Notes under the pieces: generated by a model
The model's database searches: none
What the model was told of the DNA's origin: nothing
What the model saw: the letters and a program-made list of their open reading frames with translations, nothing else
Program-made: the position numbers and the translations under genes
NCBI GenBank assembly: GCA_904374465.1
Contig: CAJFFY010000015.1
Span: 1-49,849 of the forward strand
Source: an uncultured Subdoligranulum sp.
GTDB taxonomy: Bacteria; Bacillota; Clostridia; Oscillospirales; Ruminococcaceae
DNA: 49,849 bases
Reading direction: 5' to 3'
Shown here: positions 26,596 through 34,665 of the stretch, in pieces
Layout: each line of letters opens with the position of its first letter
Position numbering within the stretch: position 1 is the first letter of the stretch

Positions 26596-27213
26596 ATGCC
26601 CAACCGCATCAATTACCAGCAGGAGATGGAGAAGGTGCTGCAGCAGCTGGATGCCGCGGCATCGCGCCCCCGTCTGCTGTTGCATGCCTGCTGTGCCCCC
26701 TGCTCCAGTGCCACACTGGAGCGGCTGGCCCGACACTTTGATCTGACCATCCTGTATTATAACCCCAATATCTACCCGCCGGAGGAATACCACCGTCGGG
26801 AAGCAGAGCTGGAGCGGTTTGTGGAGCAGGCGGGCTATCATTATCCGGTGGTGGAATTGCCCTACAACCCGCAGGAATTCTACGATGCGGTGAAAGGGCT
26901 GGAGCAGGAACCCGAAAAAGGGGAGCGCTGCACCGTCTGTTACCGGTTGCGGTTGGAGCAGACGGCCCGCTATGCCGCCGAGCACGGTTTCGACTGGTTC
27001 TGCACCACCCTGTCCATCTCCCCCATGAAAGACCCGGTGCGGATCAACACGCTGGGAACCGAGCTGGGGGCGCGGTACGGGGTACGGTTTCTGCCCAGCG
27101 AGTTCCGCAAAAAGGACGGGTACAAGCGCAGTCTGGCCCTCAGCGCCGAATACGGGCTGTATCGTCAGGACTATTGCGGGTGCGTTTTCAGCAAACAGGA
27201 GCGGGGTGTGTGA
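26596..27213 (+). CDS. queH: Epoxyqueuosine reductase QueH
   Basis: 205 residues, the QueH (DUF208) enzyme that performs the last step of queuosine formation, reducing epoxyqueuosine in tRNA. It is the non-orthologous replacement of QueG. The metal-binding cysteines are all present: HACCAPC (C32, C33, C36), ERCTVCY (C112, C115) and DYCGC (C194, C196). AGAAAGGACCC precedes the ATG. The queuosine-precursor transporter queT lies about 21 kb away on the other strand. Confidence 0.93.
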   Translation: MPNRINYQQEMEKVLQQLDAAASRPRLLLHACCAPCSSATLERLARHFDLTILYYNPNIYPPEEYHRREAELERFVEQAGYHYPVVELPYNPQEFYDAVKGLEQEPEKGERCTVCYRLRLEQTARYAAEHGFDWFCTTLSISPMKDPVRINTLGTELGARYGVRFLPSEFRKKDGYKRSLALSAEYGLYRQDYCGCVFSKQERGV

Positions 27214-27251
27214 GCAACCCCACCGCACAAGGGAAAGAACAGGGAAATACT

Positions 27252-28247
27252 ATGGAAAAACACATTCTGGTGGCGCTGCCCCTTTCGGAGGCGCAGCGTG
27301 ACATCATCCGACAGGCGGCACCGCAGTTTGCCTACCGCTTCACCACCGAGGAAACCGCCACCCGGGAGGAGATCCTGTGGGCGGACGCCATTCTGGGCAA
27401 CGTGCCGGTGGCACTGATCCGCCAGAACAAGCATCTGGAATGGTTCCAGTCCAACTTTGCGGGGCCGGACCCCTATCTCGAACCGGGTGTCCTGCCCGAA
27501 AACTGCCTGGTCACCAATGCCACCGGCGCCTACGGTCTGGCCATCAGTGAGTGGATGCTGGGCATGTGGTTGGCGCTGGCCAAGGATCTGCAGCTCTACC
27601 GGGACCGGCAGCGGCAGCATCACTGGGAGGCAATCCAGCGCCCGGTGCGTTCCCTCTTCGGGGCGCGGGTGCTCTGCGTGGGCATGGGGGATATCGGCAC
27701 CAGTTTTGCCCGGCGGGCCCATCTGTTGGGAGCCCAGGTGGTGGGGGTGCGCCGCCATGGGGGAGACTGCCCCGATTCCTGTCTGCGTGTGGTGGATACC
27801 GCCCACCTGGACGAGGAACTGCCCCAGGCCGATCTGGTGGCTATGAGTCTGCCGGGAACGCCGGAAACCTATCGCATGTTTGACGCTGCCCGCCTGGCCC
27901 GCTGCAAGCGCGGCGCCATCCTGCTCAACGTGGGACGGGGCAGCACGGTGGACTGTGACGCCCTGGCCCGGGCGGTGCAAAGCGGTGCCCTGTACGGCGC
28001 GGCCCTGGATGTGACCGATCCGGAACCGCTGCCGCCCGACCATCCCCTTTGGTCGCTGGATACCGTGCTCATCACACCCCATATATCGGGCCGGTTCAGC
28101 CTGCCCGCAACCCTGGAAAAAATCGTGGCCATCTTTGCCCACAACCTGCAGCGCTATGCCGCCGGGCAGACCCTGGACAACCAGATGAGCCGTTCCACCC
28201 ACTATGTCAGCGAGGACACCCCCGGGCGTCGCCTGACCTGCGAGTAA
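27252..28247 (+). CDS. D-isomer-specific 2-hydroxyacid dehydrogenase family protein
   Basis: 331 residues. NAD-binding Rossmann motif is VLCVGMGDIGTSFARRA (about 140-156). NVGRGSTVDCDAL and ALDVTDPEPLPPDHPLW give the signature with the catalytic Glu, and ITPHISG carries the catalytic His. The substrate-binding arginine region near ATGAYGLAISEWMLGMWLAL is conserved. Substrate unknown: the family includes glyoxylate, hydroxypyruvate and other 2-keto acid reductases. ATG 27252 is chosen on conservation; only a weak AGGGAAA precedes it. It follows queH by 38 bases. Confidence 0.85.
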   Translation: MEKHILVALPLSEAQRDIIRQAAPQFAYRFTTEETATREEILWADAILGNVPVALIRQNKHLEWFQSNFAGPDPYLEPGVLPENCLVTNATGAYGLAISEWMLGMWLALAKDLQLYRDRQRQHHWEAIQRPVRSLFGARVLCVGMGDIGTSFARRAHLLGAQVVGVRRHGGDCPDSCLRVVDTAHLDEELPQADLVAMSLPGTPETYRMFDAARLARCKRGAILLNVGRGSTVDCDALARAVQSGALYGAALDVTDPEPLPPDHPLWSLDTVLITPHISGRFSLPATLEKIVAIFAHNLQRYAAGQTLDNQMSRSTHYVSEDTPGRRLTCE

Positions 28248-28260
28248 GAGGATTTTTGGT

Positions 28261-29556
28261 ATGGGATTCTATCACCTGTTGTATCTGTTTTTCGCCTATT
28301 CTTTCCTGGGTTGGGTCGGTGAGGTGGTGGTTACCGCCGTCCGCAAGCACCGTTACCAGGACCGGGGCGTTCTCAACGGCCCGCTGTGCATCCTGTACGG
28401 CATCGGCGGTCTGATCATCAGCTTCACCTTGGGAGAATTGCAGCAAGGCTGGTTCTTCCTGTTTGGCCTGGGGGCCATCTATGCTACGGTTATTGAGTGG
28501 GTGGCCGGCCATATCCTGGAACGCACCAGCGGCACCCGCTGGTGGGACTACAGTGACCAGCCCGTCAATCTGGATGGCTATATCTGCCTGGGTGCATCCA
28601 TTCTTTGGGGCGCTCTCAGCGTCATCCTGATCAAATGGGGCAACCCGCTGCTGCTCACCCTCTTCGGGCTGGTTCCCGCCACCATACGGATCATTGTACT
28701 GTGGGTGCTGTTTGTCATCTTTGTCATCGATGCGTTCGGCACCGTCATGACGATGCTGGGCCTGCGGTATCGCTGGCCGCCGGCCGAGATGGTGGAAAAC
28801 CGCCTGGCCAACCTGACGCTGCGCGCCGGTCTTTGGATTCTGGACCGGGTGGAACGCCGTATGGCCAAGGCCCATCCGGCCCTGACCTTCGAGCACAAAA
28901 AGCGCGAAAAGGCTGCCGTCTTTGCCCAGGGGTGCAGCCCCTACAAGATTATCCTGCTGTTCATTATCGGTTCGCTGCTGGGCGACATCACCGAGACCAT
29001 CTTCTGCCGCATCACGGCCGGTTACTGGATGAGCCGTTCCAGCCTGGTGTGGGGGCCCTTCTCGGTGGTGTGGGGCATGGCCATCGCCCTGGTGACGGTG
29101 CTGCTCTACCGGTATAAGGACAAACCGGCCAGCTGGCTGTTCGTGGTGGGTACGCTGCTGGGCGGCGCCTACGAATACCTGTGCAGTGTGGCCAGCGAGG
29201 TGGTCTTCGGTGCGGTTTTCTGGGATTACAGCCACATTCCCTTCAACCTGGGCGGCCGTATCAACCTGCTGTACTGCTTCTTCTGGGGCTTTGCGGCGGT
29301 GGCCTGGTTCAAACTGTTCTATCCGCCCATCTCCCGGGCCATCGAGCGGATTCCGCGCACCTTCGGCAAGGTGCTTACCTGGGCTTTGTGCCTGTTCATG
29401 GTGGTGGATATGGCGGTCAGTGCGTTGGCCCTCATCCGCTACAATGCCCGCATCGAGGGCGTGCCTGCCCAGAGCAGCCTGGCGGTGTATCTGGACGAAC
29501 ACTACGACGATGCCCGGATGCAGAAGGTCTACCCCAAGGCCGTGCATGTGGGCTGA
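28261..29556 (+). CDS. CmpB-type putative ABC-transporter membrane protein, tandem duplicated
   Basis: 431 residues of polytopic membrane protein with two copies of the PF06541-like module (putative ABC-transporter type IV). Copy 1 has FFAYSFLGWVGEV, RGVLNGPLCILYG, VIEWVAGHILE and WWDYSDQPVNLDGYICLGASILWG. Copy 2 (from about 240) has IIGSLLGDITETIF, SLVWGPFSVVWG, YEYLCSVASEVVFG and FWDYSHIPFNLGGRINLLYCFFWG. Single-module proteins are the common form. No ATPase lies next to it, so a transport role is not established. It ends the queH run, 13 bases after the dehydrogenase. Confidence 0.8.
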   Translation: MGFYHLLYLFFAYSFLGWVGEVVVTAVRKHRYQDRGVLNGPLCILYGIGGLIISFTLGELQQGWFFLFGLGAIYATVIEWVAGHILERTSGTRWWDYSDQPVNLDGYICLGASILWGALSVILIKWGNPLLLTLFGLVPATIRIIVLWVLFVIFVIDAFGTVMTMLGLRYRWPPAEMVENRLANLTLRAGLWILDRVERRMAKAHPALTFEHKKREKAAVFAQGCSPYKIILLFIIGSLLGDITETIFCRITAGYWMSRSSLVWGPFSVVWGMAIALVTVLLYRYKDKPASWLFVVGTLLGGAYEYLCSVASEVVFGAVFWDYSHIPFNLGGRINLLYCFFWGFAAVAWFKLFYPPISRAIERIPRTFGKVLTWALCLFMVVDMAVSALALIRYNARIEGVPAQSSLAVYLDEHYDDARMQKVYPKAVHVG

Positions 29557-29559
29557 AAC

Positions 29560-29605
29560 GACACCAAATTTTTTGGTATCATTCTTTCGTAGGTTGTGCT
29601 ATAAT
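29560..29605 (+). promoter_or_regulatory. Promoter of the ParB-like/BMP gene with an overlapping inverted repeat
   Basis: An extended -10, TGCTATAAT (TATAAT at 29600-29605), has a poor -35 (about 29577-29582). A repeat GACACCAAA-TTT-TTTGGTATC (29560-29580, one mismatch) covers that -35. The poor -35 and overlapping palindrome fit regulator-dependent control. It could instead be a weak terminator of the upstream gene. Confidence 0.5.
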
Positions 29606-29673
29606 CATTTTGTGCGAAGAAGAAGCTGTAAATTTGTGAAATGTGACACAGGAAATTCGAGGAGGATTTTGCT

Positions 29674-31650
29674 ATGACCCGTGCGGAGGCATTGGAGTAT
29701 TATCTCAAAGCACAAAAACTGGGGCAGCGGGACTATCGTGAAAAAACGGCCGCCGGCAAGTCTCCCTTCCTGCCGGTGCTGGACGACATCCTGCAGAACG
29801 TGGATATTGAAAACCAACTGCCGCTGGGCCTCATCGAGGTTCCGCTGGAACTGTTGGTGGGAACCAAAACCGCCGGCCGTACGGCGGCGTTTGCCAGCAA
29901 TTTTATGCCGCTGCTGGAGCCCAAGACGGAATTTGCCAGCAAATGGACCAATCTCTGTGTGGCCCATCTGGAGGAGGGCATCCGTGACCCGGTGCGCTGT
30001 TTTGAGTATATGGGCCGCTTCTATGTGCAGGAGGGCAACAAGCGGGTCAGCGTCCTCAAATATTTTGGGGCCAGCAGCATTTCGGCCAACGTGACCCGGG
30101 TGGTGCCCCGCTACAACGACACCCCCGAAGTGCGCCTCTATTATGAGTTCATGCACTATTATCCGCTCATCAAGACCTATACGCTGCGCTTTACCAAGCC
30201 GGGCAGCTTTGGACGCCTGCAGAAACTGATGGGCAAGGGTCCCGAGGAAGCCTGGGCGGACGAAGACCGCGCCGATCTGCTGTCGCTGTACAATTGGGTG
30301 GGCAAGGCCTTCCAGGTCCACGGGGGTGACCGGCTGCGGTGTACCACCGGCGATGTGCTGTTGCTGCTGCTGAAACTGTATTCCCGCAAGGAACTGGCCG
30401 AAAGCTCCCCCGCGGAGCTGGGCAAAAAGCTGGACGCCCTGTGGGATGATGTGCTGGCTTTGCAGAACGACGACCCCGTTACGGTCAGCGTCAAACCTGC
30501 CGAGCCCGCCAAACCCAAGGAAACCATCATTGACCGCATTCTGCCCGGCATCCGCCCGGCGGCGCCCACCCACCTGAAGGTGGCCTTTGTGCACGAGCGG
30601 ACCCCCGAAACCAGCGCCTGGACCAGCCAGCATGAGTTTGGCCGGTCCCAGTTGGATACTGTGTTTGAGGGCAAGGTGGAGACGGCGGCCTATTTCAATG
30701 CCGTCCCGGGCGAAAACGCCGACCAACTGGTGGAACAGGCCATCGCCGACGGCGCCGATATTGTCTTCACCACCAGCCCCAAGCTGGTGGGCGCTTCGCT
30801 GCGCGCGGCGGTGCAGCATCCCCAGGTGCGCATCCTCAATTGCTCCATGGAGATGCCCTACGCCAGCATCCGCACCTACTATACCCGCGTGTATGAAGCC
30901 AAGTTCATCACCGGCGCCATTGCCGGTGCCATGGCCACCGGGGACCGCATCGGCTATGTGGCCGATTACCCCAGCTTTGGCGTGCCGGCCAACATCAATG
31001 CCTTTGCCCTGGGCGCCCGGATGGTCAACCCCCGGGTCAAGATCCAGCTGTTCTGGACCTGCTTGCCCGAGCAGGAAGATCCGCTGACCCTCTTCACCCG
31101 GGAGGGTCTTACCGTGGTGTCCGGCCGGGATGCGCCGGTGCCGGGGCGTCCCCAGCGGGAGTTCGGCACCTTCCTGATCCGTCCGGGTGGCGTGCTGCAG
31201 GACCTGGCCACTCCCTTCTGGCATTGGGGTCAGTTTTATGAAAACGTGGTGCGCAGCGTGCTGGACGGTGGCTGGACCCGCGACAAGTCCGGCACCGACG
31301 GCCGTGCCGTCAACTACTGGTGGGGTATGAACAGCGGCGTCATGGACGTGCTGCTCAGCCGGGAACTTCCCCCCGATGTACAGCACCTGGCGCGCATTCT
31401 GCGGGAAGGCATCATCTCGGGCATGATTGATCCCTTTGCCTGCCGCATCACGGCCCAGGACGGCTCCCTGAAAAACAGCGGTCTGCACGGGTTGGACCTG
31501 GAGCAGATCGTGCACATGGATTGGCTGTGTGACGCTGTAGACGGCCATGTGCCGGAATACGACGAACTGGCCGAAGCCTCCCGCGCCATGTATCGCATGC
31601 AGGGGATCCACCGGGATCGCCTTCCGGCCGAGAAGGAGGCCACGTTATGA
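29674..31650 (+). CDS. Cytoplasmic fusion of a ParB-like N-terminal region with a BMP-family ligand-binding domain
   Basis: 658 residues and no signal peptide, lipobox or membrane segment. The N-terminal part (about 1-200) contains LIEVPLELLVGTKTAGRTAAF and RFYVQEGNKRVSVLKYFGA, the latter resembling the ParB/Srx-fold VxGNRRxxALK element. From about 300 a periplasmic-binding-like domain begins: HLKVAFVHERTPETSAW, IVFTTSPKLVGASLRAA, YYTRVYEAKFITGAIAGAMA, RIGYVADYPSFGVPANINAFALGA. This is the BMP/PnrA family that binds nucleosides. Being cytoplasmic and without a permease, it is more likely a sensor than an importer subunit. Its stop overlaps the phosphoesterase start. Confidence 0.75.
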   Translation: MTRAEALEYYLKAQKLGQRDYREKTAAGKSPFLPVLDDILQNVDIENQLPLGLIEVPLELLVGTKTAGRTAAFASNFMPLLEPKTEFASKWTNLCVAHLEEGIRDPVRCFEYMGRFYVQEGNKRVSVLKYFGASSISANVTRVVPRYNDTPEVRLYYEFMHYYPLIKTYTLRFTKPGSFGRLQKLMGKGPEEAWADEDRADLLSLYNWVGKAFQVHGGDRLRCTTGDVLLLLLKLYSRKELAESSPAELGKKLDALWDDVLALQNDDPVTVSVKPAEPAKPKETIIDRILPGIRPAAPTHLKVAFVHERTPETSAWTSQHEFGRSQLDTVFEGKVETAAYFNAVPGENADQLVEQAIADGADIVFTTSPKLVGASLRAAVQHPQVRILNCSMEMPYASIRTYYTRVYEAKFITGAIAGAMATGDRIGYVADYPSFGVPANINAFALGARMVNPRVKIQLFWTCLPEQEDPLTLFTREGLTVVSGRDAPVPGRPQREFGTFLIRPGGVLQDLATPFWHWGQFYENVVRSVLDGGWTRDKSGTDGRAVNYWWGMNSGVMDVLLSRELPPDVQHLARILREGIISGMIDPFACRITAQDGSLKNSGLHGLDLEQIVHMDWLCDAVDGHVPEYDELAEASRAMYRMQGIHRDRLPAEKEATL

Positions 31651-32294
31651 AATTGCTGGCCGTTGCGGATGAGGAATGCAAGGCACTGTGGGACTACTAC
31701 AGCCCCGACAAACTCAAGGATGTGGAGATGATCCTCGCCTGCGGGGACCTCAACCGTCACTATCTGGAATATCTGGTCACCATGGCGCCGGTACCGGTGT
31801 TTTATGTCCATGGCAACCATGACGAAAGCTACGATGAGCGCCCGCCGGAAGGGGCCATCTGCATCGATGACGATGTCATCGAGTACCATGGCCTGCGCAT
31901 TGCGGGCCTGGGCGGGGCCTGCCGGTACCGCACCGGTGCCTGGCAGTTCACCGAGGCAGAAATGAAAAAGCGGGTCAACCGGCTGCGGGGCAAGATCGAC
32001 CGGCACCACGGCCTGGATGTGCTGGTCACCCATGCGCCGCTGCACGGTTACGGGGATATGAGTGACCTGGCCCACCGCGGCTTTACGGTATTCCGGGACG
32101 TGCTGGACCGGTATCACCCCAAACTGATGCTGCACGGCCATGTACATATGAGCTATGGCGCCAACATTCCGCGGGAACAGTCCTACGGCAGTACCCGCAT
32201 CGTCAATTGCTATGAGCGGGTCTATCTGGACATAGAGCCTGCCCCGCGGCGTCAGGCAACCCATTCGCTGCTGTCCCGCTTGTGGCAGCGGTAA
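31647..32294 (+). CDS. Calcineurin-like metallophosphoesterase
   Basis: 215 residues of the calcineurin-like phosphoesterase fold. Conserved metal motifs are CGDLN, YVHGNHDE (about 54-61), VTHAPLHGYGD, and LHGHVHMSYG (about 166-175). The first motif, normally DxH, is here ADEEC at the N-terminus, so one metal ligand histidine appears replaced. It overlaps the BMP fusion gene by four bases (ATGA), implying a matched pair. It may act on a nucleotide or other phosphoester linked to the ligand of the sensor; that is inference. Confidence 0.85.
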   Translation: MKLLAVADEECKALWDYYSPDKLKDVEMILACGDLNRHYLEYLVTMAPVPVFYVHGNHDESYDERPPEGAICIDDDVIEYHGLRIAGLGGACRYRTGAWQFTEAEMKKRVNRLRGKIDRHHGLDVLVTHAPLHGYGDMSDLAHRGFTVFRDVLDRYHPKLMLHGHVHMSYGANIPREQSYGSTRIVNCYERVYLDIEPAPRRQATHSLLSRLWQR

Positions 32295-32331
32295 CGGGAA
32301 CGGCTTACAAACTTTGGTAAGGAGAAGAACT

Positions 32332-33330
32332 ATGATCAAAATCGCAGTTTTCGGCGCCGGAACCTGGGGCATTGCCCTGGCACGGCTGCTGGCGGTCAAC
32401 GGGCGGGATGTGACGGTGTGGAGCGCCATCCCGACCGAGCTCAAATCCCTCAGCACCACCCACCGCCATCCCAACCTGCCCGGCATGGAACTGCCTTCCT
32501 CGATGCATTACACGGCGGACATAGAGGAAGCCTGCACCGGCAAGGACATTCTGCTCTTTGCGGTTCCGTCCCCCTTTGTGCGTTCCACGGCCAAAAAGGC
32601 GGCCCCCTATATCCCGGAAGGCCAGCTGATCGTGGATGTGGCCAAGGGTATTGAGGATAAGACGCTGATGACCATGAGCGAGATCATTGAGGATGAGCTG
32701 GCCAAGCAGAAGCACACCGCCCGGGTGGTGGCTTTGTCCGGCCCCACCCACGCGGAGGAAGTGGCCCGGGACATGCCCACCCTGATTGTGGCGGCCAGCC
32801 AGCAGGAGGAGGCCGCCAAGGCGGTGCAGAAAGCCTTTTCCACCCCCACCTTCCGTGTGTACACCAATGATGACCGCCGCGGTACCGAGCTGGGCGGTGC
32901 GGTGAAAAACGTCATCGCCCTGGCGGTGGGCATCGCCCTGGGGCTGGGCTACGGCGATAACGCCAAAGCCGCCCTGATCACCCGCGGCAATGCCGAGCTG
33001 GCCCGGCTGGGTGCGGCCATGGGCTGCAAACCCGAAACCTTCTCCGGTCTGTCGGGTATGGGGGATCTGATCGTCACCTGCACCAGTATGCACAGCCGGA
33101 ACCTGCACGCCGGCATGCTGCTGGGCCACGGCAAGACCGTCGAGGAAGCCAAAACCGAGGTGGGGCAGGTGGTGGAAGGGATCAATGCCCTGCCCGCCGC
33201 CTGCCGTCTGGCCAAGAAGTACAAGGTGGACATGCCCATTGTGCAGAGTGTGGACGCCATTCTGGGCGGACGTCTGGCTGCCAGCAATGCCCTGGCCTCC
33301 CTGATGGGCCGCGACCTGAAGCGGGAGTAA
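32332..33330 (+). CDS. gpsA: Glycerol-3-phosphate dehydrogenase [NAD(P)+]
   Basis: 332 residues; makes sn-glycerol 3-phosphate from DHAP for phospholipid synthesis. Rossmann motif IAVFGAGTWGIALA (4-17), the SGPTHAEEVARDMPT region, GGAVKNVIALAVGIALGLGYGDNAKAALITRG with the catalytic lysine, and SGLSGMGDLIVTCTS. ATG 32332 is set by AAGGAG at 32319-32324. Gap to the phosphoesterase is 37 bases, so it probably shares the promoter at 29600. Confidence 0.95.
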   Translation: MIKIAVFGAGTWGIALARLLAVNGRDVTVWSAIPTELKSLSTTHRHPNLPGMELPSSMHYTADIEEACTGKDILLFAVPSPFVRSTAKKAAPYIPEGQLIVDVAKGIEDKTLMTMSEIIEDELAKQKHTARVVALSGPTHAEEVARDMPTLIVAASQQEEAAKAVQKAFSTPTFRVYTNDDRRGTELGGAVKNVIALAVGIALGLGYGDNAKAALITRGNAELARLGAAMGCKPETFSGLSGMGDLIVTCTSMHSRNLHAGMLLGHGKTVEEAKTEVGQVVEGINALPAACRLAKKYKVDMPIVQSVDAILGGRLAASNALASLMGRDLKRE

Positions 33331-33389
33331 GGCGGCTTGCTGAACCGGACCGTCCGGTTTGCCGGCAACCTTTTTGCATAGCCTTTTGT

Positions 33390-33422
33390 CCCCCTGCGTA
33401 GACTATACGCGGGGGGATTTTT
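33390..33422 (+). other. Hairpin overlapping the ftsW-family ribosome-binding site
   Basis: CCCCC-T-GCGTA (33390-33400) pairs with TACGC-GGGGG (33406-33415) around a GACTA loop, then ATTTTT. It can act as the gpsA terminator. The G-run 33411-33416 is also the only Shine-Dalgarno candidate for the next start codon at 33425, so folding would hide it. Confidence 0.55.
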
Positions 33423-33424
33423 CT

Positions 33425-34564
33425 ATGTCGTCCTGTCTGCAACGTCTGCGCACCCGGCTGGCCAACTGTCCGGCCCTGGATGTCCCGTTTCTGGCCATCC
33501 TGCTGGCCCTGCTCTGTTACGGGCTGATTATGCTGTTCTCGGCCGGGTATGCCGTGGCGCTCTACCGCCGCGGGGATGCCTACACCTACATCCGGCCCCA
33601 GTTGCTGTTTGCCGCGCTGGGGGTGGTGGCCATGTATGCCGCCAGTCTGGTGGACTATCACATCTGGCATAAGCTGGCCTGGCCCATTCTGGGCGTATCG
33701 ATGGTCCTGCTGGTGGTGGTGCTCTTCATGCCGGAGTACAACGGCTGCAAGCGGTGGATCGTGCTGCCGGGGCTGGGCACCCTGCAGCCCAGTGAGATCG
33801 CCAAGTTTGCCGTGGTGCTGGTTTTTTCCCACATCATCTCGCTCAATCACGACCGGATGCAGACCTTTGCCACGGGGGTACTGCCCTTTGGGGTGATCCT
33901 GGGCACGGTGGCGGTGCTCATGCTGCTGGAGCCGCATCTGTCCGGTACCTTGCTCATCCTTTCCATCGGGGCGGTGCTCATGTTTGTGGGCGGTACCGGA
34001 CTCAAATGGTTTGGCATCGCGGGTGGACTGGGCCTGGGCGCCATCGCGGCGGCTGTCATTGCCCTGCCCGAGCTGGTGCCCTACGCCACCGACCGCCTGG
34101 TATCCTGGCGGGATCCCTTCGCCGACCCGCTGGGGGAGGGGCACCAGACCATCCAGAGCCTGTATGCCATTGCCTCGGGCGGGTTGGCAGGGCTGGGGCT
34201 GGGCAACAGCCGCCAGAAGTACCTCTATGTGCCGGAACCGCAGAACGACTTCATCTTTTCCATCCTCTGCGAGGAACTGGGGTTTCTGGGGGCGGCGCTG
34301 GTGGTGCTGCTGTTTTTGCTGTTGCTGCTGCGGGGAATTTCCATCGCCGTGCGTGCCCGGGATAAGTTTGGGGCGCTGCTGGTGGTGGGCTTTGTGGTCC
34401 AGGTGGTGCTGCAGGCCGTGCTGAATATTGCGGTGGTCACCAACACCATCCCCAACACCGGCATCAGCCTGCCCTTTTTCTCCTCGGGCGGCACCAGCCT
34501 GATGATGCTGTTGGGGGAGATGGGGATTGTGCTGTCGGTTTCCCGTCAGACGGACCTGGTCTGA
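33425..34564 (+). CDS. FtsW/RodA/SpoVE-family peptidoglycan polymerase
   Basis: 379 residues, about ten membrane helices, SEDS family lipid II polymerase. Motifs: GCKRWIVLPGLGTLQPSEIAKFA; the extracellular WRDPFADPLGEGHQ, whose Asp near 234 matches the conserved catalytic Asp; YLYVPEPQNDFIFSILCEELGFLGA; and ITNTIPNTGISLPFFSSGGTSL-type C-terminal motif. The VPEPQNDFIF form favours FtsW/SpoVE over RodA. No cognate class B PBP or mur/fts genes are adjacent. ATG 33425 was chosen because the G-run precedes it; the frame is open to 33359. Confidence 0.88.
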   Translation: MSSCLQRLRTRLANCPALDVPFLAILLALLCYGLIMLFSAGYAVALYRRGDAYTYIRPQLLFAALGVVAMYAASLVDYHIWHKLAWPILGVSMVLLVVVLFMPEYNGCKRWIVLPGLGTLQPSEIAKFAVVLVFSHIISLNHDRMQTFATGVLPFGVILGTVAVLMLLEPHLSGTLLILSIGAVLMFVGGTGLKWFGIAGGLGLGAIAAAVIALPELVPYATDRLVSWRDPFADPLGEGHQTIQSLYAIASGGLAGLGLGNSRQKYLYVPEPQNDFIFSILCEELGFLGAALVVLLFLLLLLRGISIAVRARDKFGALLVVGFVVQVVLQAVLNIAVVTNTIPNTGISLPFFSSGGTSLMMLLGEMGIVLSVSRQTDLV

Positions 34565-34595
34565 GTAAGGGACAAATTGCGACAAAATTTCACAG

Positions 34596-34632
34596 GGCCA
34601 CGGTTGAAACCCGTGGCCTTTTGCCGTATAAT
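34596..34632 (+). promoter_or_regulatory. Interleaved terminator and promoter between the ftsW-family and membrane-protein genes
   Basis: Terminator: GGCCACGG (34596-34603) with CCGTGGCC (34611-34618), then TTTT. Promoter: TTGAAA (34604-34609), 17 bases, TATAAT (34627-34632). The -35 hexamer is exactly the terminator loop, so one 37-base element ends one transcript and begins the next. Confidence 0.75.
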
Positions 34633-34665
34633 AAATCAGTATTGCTAGGAAAGCGGGGTGGAGCC

